Assembly: GCA_040755335.1 (NCBI GenBank)
Contig: JBFMAU010000339.1
Coordinates: 1-8,767 of the forward strand
Reading direction: 5' to 3'
DNA from: UBA7656 sp040755335
GTDB taxonomy: Bacteria; Acidobacteriota; Blastocatellia; UBA7656
DNA length: 8,767 nucleotides
The notes under the pieces were generated by a model. It saw nothing but the letters and a program-made list of their open reading frames with translations. It made no database searches and had not been told where the DNA came from. The translations under genes were made by a program, and so were the position numbers. Each line of letters starts with the position of its first letter. Positions within the stretch are counted from its first letter, which is position 1. Of this stretch, positions 1-6,902 are shown piece after piece.

Positions 1-1
1 G

Positions 2-511
2 ATAGCTCTCGTGGCAGGCACGCGCGCAGGCTCGGCCTTTTCGGCGCTCGATGTGACCTTGCTTGGCGCGGGAGGCGCGGGCAACTGGCTCTTTCATTCG
101 GCAGTCGTCCCTTACGGTTTGCGCAATCTCTCACAAAAATACGAAACATATTTGAAGAAGCAGGAAGAACTCCTGCGCGATGGCAAACTCGATGAAGCCG
201 AACGCGCAAGGGTGAAGTTTCAGCGCGACGCGGCCAAATATGTCGGAGCGCCACTGCTTGGAGCGTTCAGCATAGCAGCGGGCGCGGGCCTTGTGTATGA
301 AGCGTTCACGGGCGCGGCGGTTGGAGGCTTTCCGATCAATCTGGTCATAGGAGGCAATCCCATACTTTCGAGCATCTGGCTGTTCGGCAACGGGCTGGTG
401 TGCTTCCACAACGGATACAAATTTTTCATGATGGCTCTGGCCGATCAGGAAGAAGTCGCCCGCGTCGTGCGAGATATCAAAGGATTGCTGCCCGCGTCGA
501 GCGAGGCGTGA
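2..511 (+). CDS. Unrecognised protein with hydrophobic segments, probably 5'-truncated by the window edge
   Basis: I do not recognise this family. The reading frame is open to the left edge, and the first possible start inside the window is a GTG at 11 with no room to see a ribosome binding site, so the true start may lie upstream. Counting from the GTG, residues 1-35 are small and hydrophobic (Gly/Ala-rich). Residues about 39-75 are charged and helical (KKQEELL, DEAERARVKFQ), suggesting a short coiled coil. Residues about 78-97 and 104-135 are hydrophobic enough to be two membrane segments, the second ending in an aromatic stretch (HNGYKFFMM). The tail is charged. This pattern suggests a small inner-membrane protein with a helical loop. 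The stop is followed by an inverted repeat and then the homoserine dehydrogenase gene on the same strand. Coding confidence is good from composition and length; function is unknown. Confidence 0.6.
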   Translation: MALVAGTRAGSAFSALDVTLLGAGGAGNWLFHSAVVPYGLRNLSQKYETYLKKQEELLRDGKLDEAERARVKFQRDAAKYVGAPLLGAFSIAAGAGLVYEAFTGAAVGGFPINLVIGGNPILSSIWLFGNGLVCFHNGYKFFMMALADQEEVARVVRDIKGLLPASSEA

Positions 512-519
512 GGGAATGA

Positions 520-576
520 ATGGGAGTATGGGAGTATGGGAGCGAATCCTCATCTCCCACACTCCTACACCCCCAT
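520..576. repeat. Inverted repeat built from 8-base tandem units (ATGGGAGT)n
   Basis: Three tandem 8-base units (ATGGGAGT, ATGGGAGT, ATGGGAGC) at 520-543 form the left arm. The segment 554-576 is nearly its reverse complement: 19 of 23 positions pair as Watson-Crick, one more can form G-U, and three are A-C mismatches. The loop is 11 bases (543-553). The structure sits between the stop at 511 and the start at 613, so it could act as a transcript-end hairpin. No clean U-tract follows immediately, only a pyrimidine-rich stretch (577-600). It looks more like a dispersed intergenic repeat than a classical terminator. Confidence 0.7.
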
Positions 577-612
577 ACTCTTTACTTCTTCCCCCACTCT
601 CCTCAAACGGTT

Positions 613-1611
613 ATGGATGAACTGAAAGTCGCCCTGCTGGGGCTGGGAAACGTCGGGCTTGCGTTTTCGGATTACCTCGCGCGAGCCTCCGACGATATCG
701 CTCGACGAATTCGCATCTGCGGAGTGGCCGATTCGAGCGGCGGTTTGATTAGTCGCGATCAGAGGCGAATCAATCAGGCGATAGAGCAAAAAGCCACAGG
801 ACGAAGCATCAGAGATTTCGCGCCTGATGATGCGATGAGCGAAACGGATTTCGTTCGCCGCTTGAAGGATTTCGGAGTCTCGGTTCTTGTCGAATCTCTC
901 CCTACGAATCTCACCGATGGTCAGCCTGCGCTCGATCTCATATGCGCCGCTCTGATTCGAGGAATAAATGTCGTCACTGTCGATAAAGGGCCGCTCGCTT
1001 ATGGCTTCGATACGTTGAAGCAGGCCGCGCGAGAGGGTCGCGCGCAAATCGCTTTCACAGGAACGACAGGCGTGCGCCCGCCTGATGGAATAACAAGCGA
1101 GCGCGTGATGGAAATTCGCGGCGTGCTGAACGGGACGACGAATTACATACTGACCGAAATGCAGGAGCGCGGCATTTCGTTCGATGATGCTCTCGCCGAG
1201 GCGCAGCGCAGCGGCATAGCCGAGCCTGACCCGCGACTCGATATCGGAGGGTGGGACACGGCAGTGAAAATTTTGATACTGGCAAAGCAACTGATGGGCG
1301 CTCGGTGTTCGCTCGCGGAAGTCTCGCGCATCGGGATCGGGAAGGAGACTGAATCGCTCATCGAATCGGCGCGCGCGCGCGGCTGCGTCATTCGTCTAAT
1401 CGGTCGAGCGCGCATCTGGCAAGGCCGCGTGCGGGTCAGCGTCGCGCCCAAGATGATCGATCCCGCGTCGCTTTTTTATTCCGTGCGCGGAACGTCGAAA
1501 GCCGCCGTGTTCAGAACTGAGAAAGGCGAATTAACAGGGGTCGGACTTTCGGGCCGCGATCAGATCGCCGAGGTCATACTCGAAGATATCACTCGCCTCG
1601 TGCAGGCGTGA
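613..1611 (+). CDS. hom: Homoserine dehydrogenase, short form without ACT domain
   Basis: This enzyme reduces aspartate semialdehyde to homoserine with NAD(P)H in the cytoplasm, the branch point to threonine and methionine. The N-terminus carries a Rossmann nucleotide-binding loop (GLGNVG, residues 10-15). A VDKGPLA segment (123-129) holds the lysine matching catalytic K117 of the yeast enzyme. The catalytic domain has NGTTNYIL (173-180) and AEPDPRLD (203-210), and E204, D215 and K219 have the same spacing as yeast E208, D219 and K223. At 332 residues it stops after the catalytic domain, so there is no C-terminal ACT domain and no aspartokinase fusion. The frame is open back to an ATG at 520, but that extension would translate the intergenic repeat into low-complexity sequence. 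The ATG at 613 directly precedes the beta strand of the Rossmann fold and is preferred. The 3' end overlaps the convergent HTH gene by 23 bp. Confidence 0.9.
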   Translation: MDELKVALLGLGNVGLAFSDYLARASDDIARRIRICGVADSSGGLISRDQRRINQAIEQKATGRSIRDFAPDDAMSETDFVRRLKDFGVSVLVESLPTNLTDGQPALDLICAALIRGINVVTVDKGPLAYGFDTLKQAAREGRAQIAFTGTTGVRPPDGITSERVMEIRGVLNGTTNYILTEMQERGISFDDALAEAQRSGIAEPDPRLDIGGWDTAVKILILAKQLMGARCSLAEVSRIGIGKETESLIESARARGCVIRLIGRARIWQGRVRVSVAPKMIDPASLFYSVRGTSKAAVFRTEKGELTGVGLSGRDQIAEVILEDITRLVQA

Positions 1612-1912
1612 AATCCGAAAAGAGATCGTCGAATGAAAGCTGAGGCGAGGGTTCAAGGTCGCGCGCCGGATAGTCTGCGCGGCTCTCGGAGCGCAGAGCG
1701 TTTTTGACATCTTTGAGATTGAAACGGATCAATCTGCCGGTGATCGAGATGGCGGGTATTCGTCCCGCGCGGCGAAGACGATGAATGGTCGCTTCGCTGA
1801 TCTGCAACACTTCGGCCAGTTGTCGCGCCGTCAGAAAATCCTGTCTCTTCGCCTGATCCGCGCCGTCTGCGGGCTTTTCAGAAATTTGTTTTCGATTTTC
1901 TGAAGCCATCAT
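1589..1912 (-). CDS. Small excisionase/MerR-type helix-turn-helix DNA-binding protein
   Basis: A 107-residue protein with one recognisable domain: residues about 26-73 (FLTARQLAEVLQIS, then TIHRLRRAGRIPAISI and RLIRFNLKDV) match the HTH_17 / excisionase-like winged-helix fold, in which the second helix and the Arg-rich wing touch DNA. The first 25 residues are polar, and the tail (75-107) is acidic and proline-containing and looks disordered. Such proteins act as small transcription factors or as recombination directionality factors. No integrase is present here, so transcription control is the likelier role. The start overlaps the upstream gene's stop: ATG at 1912 gives an ATGA overlap, and a second in-frame ATG at 1909 shares one base with the stop. 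An AGGA motif in the end of the upstream gene lies 3 bases before the first ATG and 6 before the second, so the second may be the true start. Translational coupling to the secreted protein is expected. The target is unknown. Confidence 0.8.
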   Translation of the reverse strand: MMASENRKQISEKPADGADQAKRQDFLTARQLAEVLQISEATIHRLRRAGRIPAISITGRLIRFNLKDVKNALRSESRADYPARDLEPSPQLSFDDLFSDFTPARGE

Positions 1913-2559
1913 TTATCCTGCTTCTTTTTTTCAGGCTCAAGCGAAAACGCCAGAGGCACCGCTTCGCTTTCGCCCACATCGACGGTTTTCGTTTCCGGCT
2001 TATAGCCCACGAGCGAAGCGGTCACCTGATAGCGCGCGCGAACCGAGGGAAGACGAAAAGCGAACTCGCCCCGGCTGTTGGTGATGTAATCGCGCGATAG
2101 GGCTTCGATTTTCTTTTTGTCCTTCTGCTCTTCTTCCGTCGGGATGCGGACGAGTTTTATTCGCACCCCTCCGAGCGACAAGCCGCCTGCGTCGAATACG
2201 GCTCCGCGAATGAGCGAGGTCTTTTTGCCTTTCTGAAGTTGGACGGTTTTGACTTTCGTCTCCGCGCCTTCTTCTACCTGCCACATCTGAACGAGCGTGC
2301 CGCCCTGATAGCCTTCCGAATCTATGCTGACGGTGTAATGATCAGGTTCGAGATCGAACGAGTAGTTGCCGTTCGCGTCGGTTTTGGTTTCCTTGATAGA
2401 GCGGTCGCGGCTCGCCATCACACGCACATCAGCGCCCGCAAGAGGTTTGCCTTTCGCGTCCTCGACGCGGCCTTTGAGCGTGCCTGTCTTCTGCTGGGCG
2501 ATTGCAGCAGTGAAGAAATAAAGGACTAATGTGATCGAAGCAATGAATCTTATTTTCAT
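1909..2559 (-). CDS. Secreted protein with two carboxypeptidase-regulatory-like (Ig-like) domains
   Basis: A 216-residue exported protein. Residues 1-21 form a typical signal peptide: basic MKIR start, hydrophobic core, AIA before Gln-Gln, consistent with signal peptidase I; no lipobox is seen. Two tandem domains of the CarboxypepD_reg-like beta-sandwich type follow. The first runs over about 25-108 (GTLKGRVEDAKGKPLAGADV, DANGNYSFDLEPDHYTV). The second runs over about 115-208 (IRGAVFDAGGLSLGGVRI, NSRGEFAFRL, YQVTASLVGYKPETKTVDV). These domains have no catalytic residues and usually serve as binding or spacer modules in the periplasm, at the surface or in TonB-linked proteins. A basic/acidic insertion (EEEQKDKKK, 142-150) splits the second domain, and the C-terminus is Lys-rich. 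AGGG lies six bases before the ATG, a fair Shine-Dalgarno. The gene is 168 bp downstream of the kinase and overlaps the HTH gene's start. The ligand is unknown. Confidence 0.82.
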   Translation of the reverse strand: MKIRFIASITLVLYFFTAAIAQQKTGTLKGRVEDAKGKPLAGADVRVMASRDRSIKETKTDANGNYSFDLEPDHYTVSIDSEGYQGGTLVQMWQVEEGAETKVKTVQLQKGKKTSLIRGAVFDAGGLSLGGVRIKLVRIPTEEEQKDKKKIEALSRDYITNSRGEFAFRLPSVRARYQVTASLVGYKPETKTVDVGESEAVPLAFSLEPEKKKQDK

Positions 2560-2591
2560 AGCATTCCCTGGAACCCGACTCGACGCTCACA

Positions 2592-2621
2592 ATTCTGCTT
2601 TTCCGATCCGCGAAAAGTCAA
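2592..2621 (-). promoter_or_regulatory. Weak candidate sigma-70 type promoter for the secreted-protein/HTH pair
   Basis: On the minus strand TTGACT (2616-2621, 5 of 6 to the -35 consensus) is followed after 18 bases by CAGAAT (2592-2597, 4 of 6 to the -10 consensus), about 33 bases before the ATG at 2559. It lies in the 168-bp gap after the kinase stop, in which no convincing terminator is visible. Read-through from the kinase therefore remains possible. Consensus rules for this organism are not known. Confidence 0.3.
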
Positions 2622-2727
2622 CATCGACAGGGCAGATGAGGTCGATCAAAACTCTCGCCGAGAAGGTCGAAGGAGTCGGGCATATCTTCCGATTGTGAAG
2701 CCAGCCGCCGGATGAGAGGGGTCTGAT

Positions 2728-5700
2728 TCAGATGCTCACGCAATCGCTTTTTTCAAGCGCTACTCTCAGTTCGTCCAGCTTGATGGGCTTTCTGAGATAA
2801 TCATCAATTCCTTCTCTGAGGCATGTTTTTTCATCTTCTTGCATTGCGTTTGCTATCATAGCGATGACACGCGGCCTTCTCTCTTCGGGCCACATCTGAC
2901 GTATAAGGCGGGTCACTTCCAGACCATCCGCCTCCGTCATATCCATATCCATCAACACAACATCGCATGGCTGACGGTTGAGCGCGTCTATCACTTCCGA
3001 TCCGTTCGCGGCCAACTCTGCACGGTATCCCAGCTTCTGCAGCATCTTTAAGGCGATCTTCCGATTGATAGAATTGCCTTCTGCCAGCAGGATTCTCAGT
3101 GACTGGCCATTGTCCGAATGAGCCGCGCCACCTTCCGTTCTCGCCCTTGAAGTCTCTTTAAGTACTGCATTGAGTGTACTGTATAGCTGCGCGGGCTTGA
3201 TCGGCTTGGCGAGGTATGCTGCAAACCAGTCCTGCCGTCCATTTTCGGAATCCTTCATCTTGCTTGCTGCAATTGAGGAGAGCAGCACCAGCGGCAACGC
3301 CTCGCCCTGTATCAGCTTGCGAATTTCTGCGCCAAGCGATCTGCCATCCATGTCCGGCATTCGATAGTCCAGTATCGCTATATCAAACCGGGGCAGGCTG
3401 CGCAGGCAATCCAGCGCCTCTGCCCCCGATGACACTGCCACTGAAGTCATTCCCCAGGACTCGGTCTGCAGAGTAAGAATCTTCCTGCTGGTCGCATTGT
3501 CGTCGACGACTAAAACACGCTTGCCGTTAAACCGCGGGTGGATTTTGTCGCCCGATTGGGCGGGCGCAGTTTCTGTCAAAACGGTGAAGTAGAAAGTGGA
3601 GCCGATTCCCTCCTGGCTTTCGACCCACATCCTTCCGCCCATCATTTCAGCAAGCCGCTTGCTGATGGCAAGCCCCAGCCCCGTGCCTCCATACCGCCGG
3701 GTTGTCGAGGCATCTACCTGGCTGAATGAGTGAAACAATCGATTCATCTTATCTTCTGGAATGCCAATGCCTGTATCGCTGACGGCGAATTCCAGTTTCA
3801 CTCTATCTCGATCAATCTGGCTTGAGGAGATGGTGGCAACAACTTCGCCTTCCTCGGTGAACTTGATGGCGTTCGAGAGCAGGTTGACGAGAATCTGGCT
3901 AAGGCGGGCGGCGTCGCCGACTATCGCCTGAGGAGCTTGATCGTCGAGCAAGTAAGCCAGATCGAGATATTTTTCCGCCGCTTTGTGCGCTACGAGATCG
4001 AGAGCATCCTCGATGCAGTTGCGAAGCAGGAAGGGCCGTCCTTCGAAGTCCAGTTTGCCGGATTCGATCTTGGAGAAATCGAGAATATCGCCGATGATTG
4101 TAAGTAGAGAGTCGCCGCCAGTGCGAATCGTTTCGACAGAGTCTCGCTGCTCAGGGGAGAGGTGAGTGTCAAGCAGTATGCTGGCCATGCCGATGACAGC
4201 GTTCAGGGGGGTGCGGAGTTCATGGCTCATGTTGGCTAGAAACAGGCTTTTGGCGTGAGAGGCGGCTTCGGCTATTTCTTTCGATTCCTCGGCGACGTCT
4301 CTGGCGTGTTCAGCCTCTTCCATGGCTTTCTCCGCCAGCAATTTGGACTGCCTCAACTCTTCGTTCTTCTGTTGCAGTTCGAGTGTGCGCTGTTGCAATA
4401 GCGCCGTGCGCCTTGTCACCTTCACAGCCAGATCCATTTCTCTTGCCTCTAACTGCCTGACCCTGAGACGGTAGCCTGCAAATCCCATCGTGGCTAAGGC
4501 AAGCGCGCACAGCCCATAAAACCAATACGTCTCGTAAAAATGCGCCTGTAGATAAAGATCAAACGCAGCCCCAGCCTCGTTCCACACTCCATCGTCATTT
4601 CTGGCTATAACTCTGAACCTATATCTCCCCGCCGGAATTTTGGTGTAATAAGCGACCCGGCGTGTGCCGGCATCGACCCAATCTTTGTCATACCCCTCCA
4701 GCCTGTATTTGAAAATGACCTCTCCCGGTTCTACGAAGCTGAGACTGGTGAAATGGACTTCCAGGTCTCCACGAGTAGGAGAGGATTCTGCTCTTGCCTC
4801 AAGGTCTATGGGCTTTTTGTCAATCAGGACTCGCTCGATAAGGACCGGAGGAGGAAGGTCATTGGTCCTGACCTTCTTGAGATCGATACGGACCACTCCT
4901 CTGATGGTCGGGAACCACATATTGCCATCGCGTGTTTTCCACCCCGCAGGCTGTCCCCCTCCGTTGCATTCATTCGACAACATGCCGTCTCCTTCGTTAT
5001 AGGAGATGCAATTGATTGAGCGGACCTTCCCTTCGGCGAAATCGTTCAATTCCCTCTTGCTGGCCCGGAAGATACCCTTATTGCCGGTCATCCACAGATA
5101 TCCGCGATCATCTTCCAGTATTCGCGATACTATATTGTCAAATAAACCAACATCAGTGCCGTAATGAGTGAACTTCCCGTCTTTGAATCTGTGCAGGCCC
5201 CCGCCATAGGTGCCGATCCAGAGTACGTGATCCGAGTCTTCGTAAATTTCGCGCACGAAATTATGCGCAAGTCCATTGTCGATGGTGTAATTTGTAAATA
5301 CCCCATCTTTGAAACGGCTCATTCCGCCAACCGTCCCGATCCACAGCGCGCCCTCGTGGTCTTCGGTGATGAACCGAACGTCCCTGTGTACCAACCCATG
5401 CTCAGTTTTATAAACTGTGATTTTTCCATCGCGAATGCAGTTCAGCCCGTCGGAGGTGCCGGCCCATAATGTCCCGCCGCGATCCCGATAAATCGATAAG
5501 ACGGTGTCGCTTGCAAGTCCGTCCCTCATTGTATATCTGGCGAGTACCTTGTCCTTGAAGCGGATCAGGCCGTTGCCCCAGATGCCTATCCATAGGCTTC
5601 CATCCGGGTCGGGAAAAAGCGACCACACACATCCCATGCTCGAAGGGTAGGAGGTTATTTTCCCTTCGCGGAGCCGAGCCAATCCTCCGCACGTGGCGCC

Positions 5701-6780
5701 GATCCAGACGTTGCCTTTTTGATCTTCGGTTATGGGTACAACGGTGTCACTAGGCAAACCTTGTCTCATACTATAGGTGAACATCTTTTTCTCTTTGATT
5801 CGACACACTCCTCCCGATTCTGTGCCAACCCATATATTGCCTTCCCTATCCGAGAGAATGCTCCTCACGTCACTACGAGGCAGGCCGTCCTCTCTGGTAT
5901 AGAAAGTGTAGACTCCGTCTCTGAACCTGGCCATGCCGTAGTCCTGTATGCCAAGCCATAGATTCCCTGCCCGGTCTTCAGCGATGCAATTGACGAGGTT
6001 TGTTGGGCGCCGATTGACTATCGGGTAGCCGACGAACTTTCCATTTTCAAATCGAGCAAGCCCCTTGTTCGTGCCAACCCAGAGGGCGCCATCGCGGGCC
6101 TCGTAAAAGGAGCAAATATAATTGCCGGGCAGTCCGTCTTTCGTGGCGTATTTGACCGGTTTTTCGCCGTATCGAAACAGACCGTCGCAGGTCCCAACCC
6201 ACAGACTCTTCCCCTGATGATGAAAGGCAATTGTCTTAATACACCTGCCCATTTCGCTGTTCACTTCATAGGTGATAAATTGGCCTGATTTCATTCGAAC
6301 AAGCGCCGATTCCAGGCGCAACCAAAGTTCGCCTTCGTCGCCTTCACAAATTGAGCCTGGAGTATCGCCAGGCAGGCCGTCTTTTTCTGCATATCTGGTA
6401 AACTTTCCCTCTTTGTACTGAACCAGCCCTCCATTCTCGACGCCTATCCAGAGAGTTCCTTCGCGATCTTCAATCAGCGATTGGATTCGGCTGCCTTTTA
6501 ATGCGGGAGTATTTTCACTGTCATAGACGGTGAATTTGACGCCGTCAAAGCGGACCAGCCCTCCATTAGTCGCCATCCATAAATATCCATCCCTGGACTG
6601 ACATATCTGAAGAACGGAGTTTTGCGGGAGGCCGTCTTTTGATTCCCAGGTATCAAAGATGTATGGCCGAGAACTCTTGTCCGGCTCATGGGCAAAGACG
6701 ATTTCGCCTGACGGCGAAGCGACAAGGAGGATCAACACTGCAAGCCGGACAGGGATTCGCATCTTGAGCCAACAAGTCAT
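2728..6780 (-). CDS. Hybrid sensor histidine kinase: two beta-propellers, Y_Y_Y domain, HisKA/HATPase, two receivers
   Basis: A membrane sensor that should autophosphorylate on ligand binding. Numbering is from the ATG at 6780. A signal peptide covers about 1-30. Residues about 40-632 contain 14 propeller (Reg_prop) repeats, each with a W-x-G-like strand (for example LWIGVE, LWVGTN, LWIGTY) and often DGLP; 14 blades fit two seven-bladed propellers. A Y_Y_Y domain (about 685-745) and one membrane helix (about 752-770) follow, then a coiled coil (about 771-845). HisKA has phospho-acceptor H853 in MSHELRTP. The HATPase shows its N box (N966/N970), DTGIGI (1002-1007) and GGTGLGL (1031-1037). Receiver 1 is complete (D1093, D1094, acceptor D1138, S1168, K1192). 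Receiver 2 keeps acceptor D1278 and K1331 but has G1235 and I1309 in place of the usual Asp and Thr. There is no Hpt or DNA-binding domain, unlike Bacteroides HTCS proteins. An ATG at 6762 gives a cleaner signal peptide and better fits the upstream promoter element; neither start has a strong Shine-Dalgarno. The ligand is unknown. Confidence 0.93.
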   Translation of the reverse strand: MTCWLKMRIPVRLAVLILLVASPSGEIVFAHEPDKSSRPYIFDTWESKDGLPQNSVLQICQSRDGYLWMATNGGLVRFDGVKFTVYDSENTPALKGSRIQSLIEDREGTLWIGVENGGLVQYKEGKFTRYAEKDGLPGDTPGSICEGDEGELWLRLESALVRMKSGQFITYEVNSEMGRCIKTIAFHHQGKSLWVGTCDGLFRYGEKPVKYATKDGLPGNYICSFYEARDGALWVGTNKGLARFENGKFVGYPIVNRRPTNLVNCIAEDRAGNLWLGIQDYGMARFRDGVYTFYTREDGLPRSDVRSILSDREGNIWVGTESGGVCRIKEKKMFTYSMRQGLPSDTVVPITEDQKGNVWIGATCGGLARLREGKITSYPSSMGCVWSLFPDPDGSLWIGIWGNGLIRFKDKVLARYTMRDGLASDTVLSIYRDRGGTLWAGTSDGLNCIRDGKITVYKTEHGLVHRDVRFITEDHEGALWIGTVGGMSRFKDGVFTNYTIDNGLAHNFVREIYEDSDHVLWIGTYGGGLHRFKDGKFTHYGTDVGLFDNIVSRILEDDRGYLWMTGNKGIFRASKRELNDFAEGKVRSINCISYNEGDGMLSNECNGGGQPAGWKTRDGNMWFPTIRGVVRIDLKKVRTNDLPPPVLIERVLIDKKPIDLEARAESSPTRGDLEVHFTSLSFVEPGEVIFKYRLEGYDKDWVDAGTRRVAYYTKIPAGRYRFRVIARNDDGVWNEAGAAFDLYLQAHFYETYWFYGLCALALATMGFAGYRLRVRQLEAREMDLAVKVTRRTALLQQRTLELQQKNEELRQSKLLAEKAMEEAEHARDVAEESKEIAEAASHAKSLFLANMSHELRTPLNAVIGMASILLDTHLSPEQRDSVETIRTGGDSLLTIIGDILDFSKIESGKLDFEGRPFLLRNCIEDALDLVAHKAAEKYLDLAYLLDDQAPQAIVGDAARLSQILVNLLSNAIKFTEEGEVVATISSSQIDRDRVKLEFAVSDTGIGIPEDKMNRLFHSFSQVDASTTRRYGGTGLGLAISKRLAEMMGGRMWVESQEGIGSTFYFTVLTETAPAQSGDKIHPRFNGKRVLVVDDNATSRKILTLQTESWGMTSVAVSSGAEALDCLRSLPRFDIAILDYRMPDMDGRSLGAEIRKLIQGEALPLVLLSSIAASKMKDSENGRQDWFAAYLAKPIKPAQLYSTLNAVLKETSRARTEGGAAHSDNGQSLRILLAEGNSINRKIALKMLQKLGYRAELAANGSEVIDALNRQPCDVVLMDMDMTEADGLEVTRLIRQMWPEERRPRVIAMIANAMQEDEKTCLREGIDDYLRKPIKLDELRVALEKSDCVSI

Positions 6781-6792
6781 CCATCCAAGTCG

Positions 6793-6809
6793 AGCAACAT
6801 ATATGCCAG
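6793..6809 (-). promoter_or_regulatory. Candidate sigma-54 (-24/-12) promoter of the hybrid kinase
   Basis: The minus strand reads CTGGCATATATGTTGCT. It matches the sigma-54 pattern TGGCA-N6-TTGCW, with the diagnostic GG and GC separated by exactly 10 bases; only the CG after TGGCA is not matched. The predicted transcript start is near 6782, two bases before the ATG at 6780 but 20 bases before the in-frame ATG at 6762, which therefore becomes the more natural start. Sigma-54 promoters need an ATP-dependent activator bound upstream; possible sites are listed separately. No activator gene is in the window. Confidence 0.45.
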
Positions 6810-6850
6810 ATAATCCGGCCTAAAAATCTGTGCTGACGCATTACTACAAG

Positions 6851-6864
6851 CTTTTCTGGAAAAG
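6851..6864. promoter_or_regulatory. 14-bp palindrome, possible operator
   Basis: CTTTTC, a two-base centre (TG) and GAAAAG form a perfect 6-2-6 inverted repeat in the region between the divergent kinase and rsmD genes. It lies about 69-82 bases upstream of the predicted kinase transcript start. Its symmetry and lack of a following T-tract on the kinase side suit a dimeric regulator site better than a terminator. No binding protein can be named. Confidence 0.25.
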
Positions 6865-6902
6865 TCTTATTACCCGGAGCGTCCCTAATCGCCACACCTG
6901 AG

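Noticed and set aside
520..612. N-terminal extension of homoserine dehydrogenase from the ATG at 520
   Set aside because: It would translate the octamer inverted repeat and a pyrimidine-rich spacer into low-complexity sequence, and the conserved Rossmann strand starts at the ATG at 613.
1919..1933. A-AAA-AAG slippery heptamer in frame near the end of the secreted-protein gene
   Set aside because: A -1 shift would meet a TAA within four codons and change only the last few residues; no stimulatory structure is evident, so it is probably just a Lys-rich tail.
2635..2665. Possible terminator after the kinase (TCTC-GGC-GAGA followed by GTTTTG on the minus strand)
   Set aside because: The stem is only four base pairs and the T-run is short, too weak to call.
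2839..5961. Several open frames on the plus strand within the kinase gene
   Set aside because: They are antisense to a continuous 1350-residue reading frame with clear domains, and none shows a recognisable motif or ribosome binding site.
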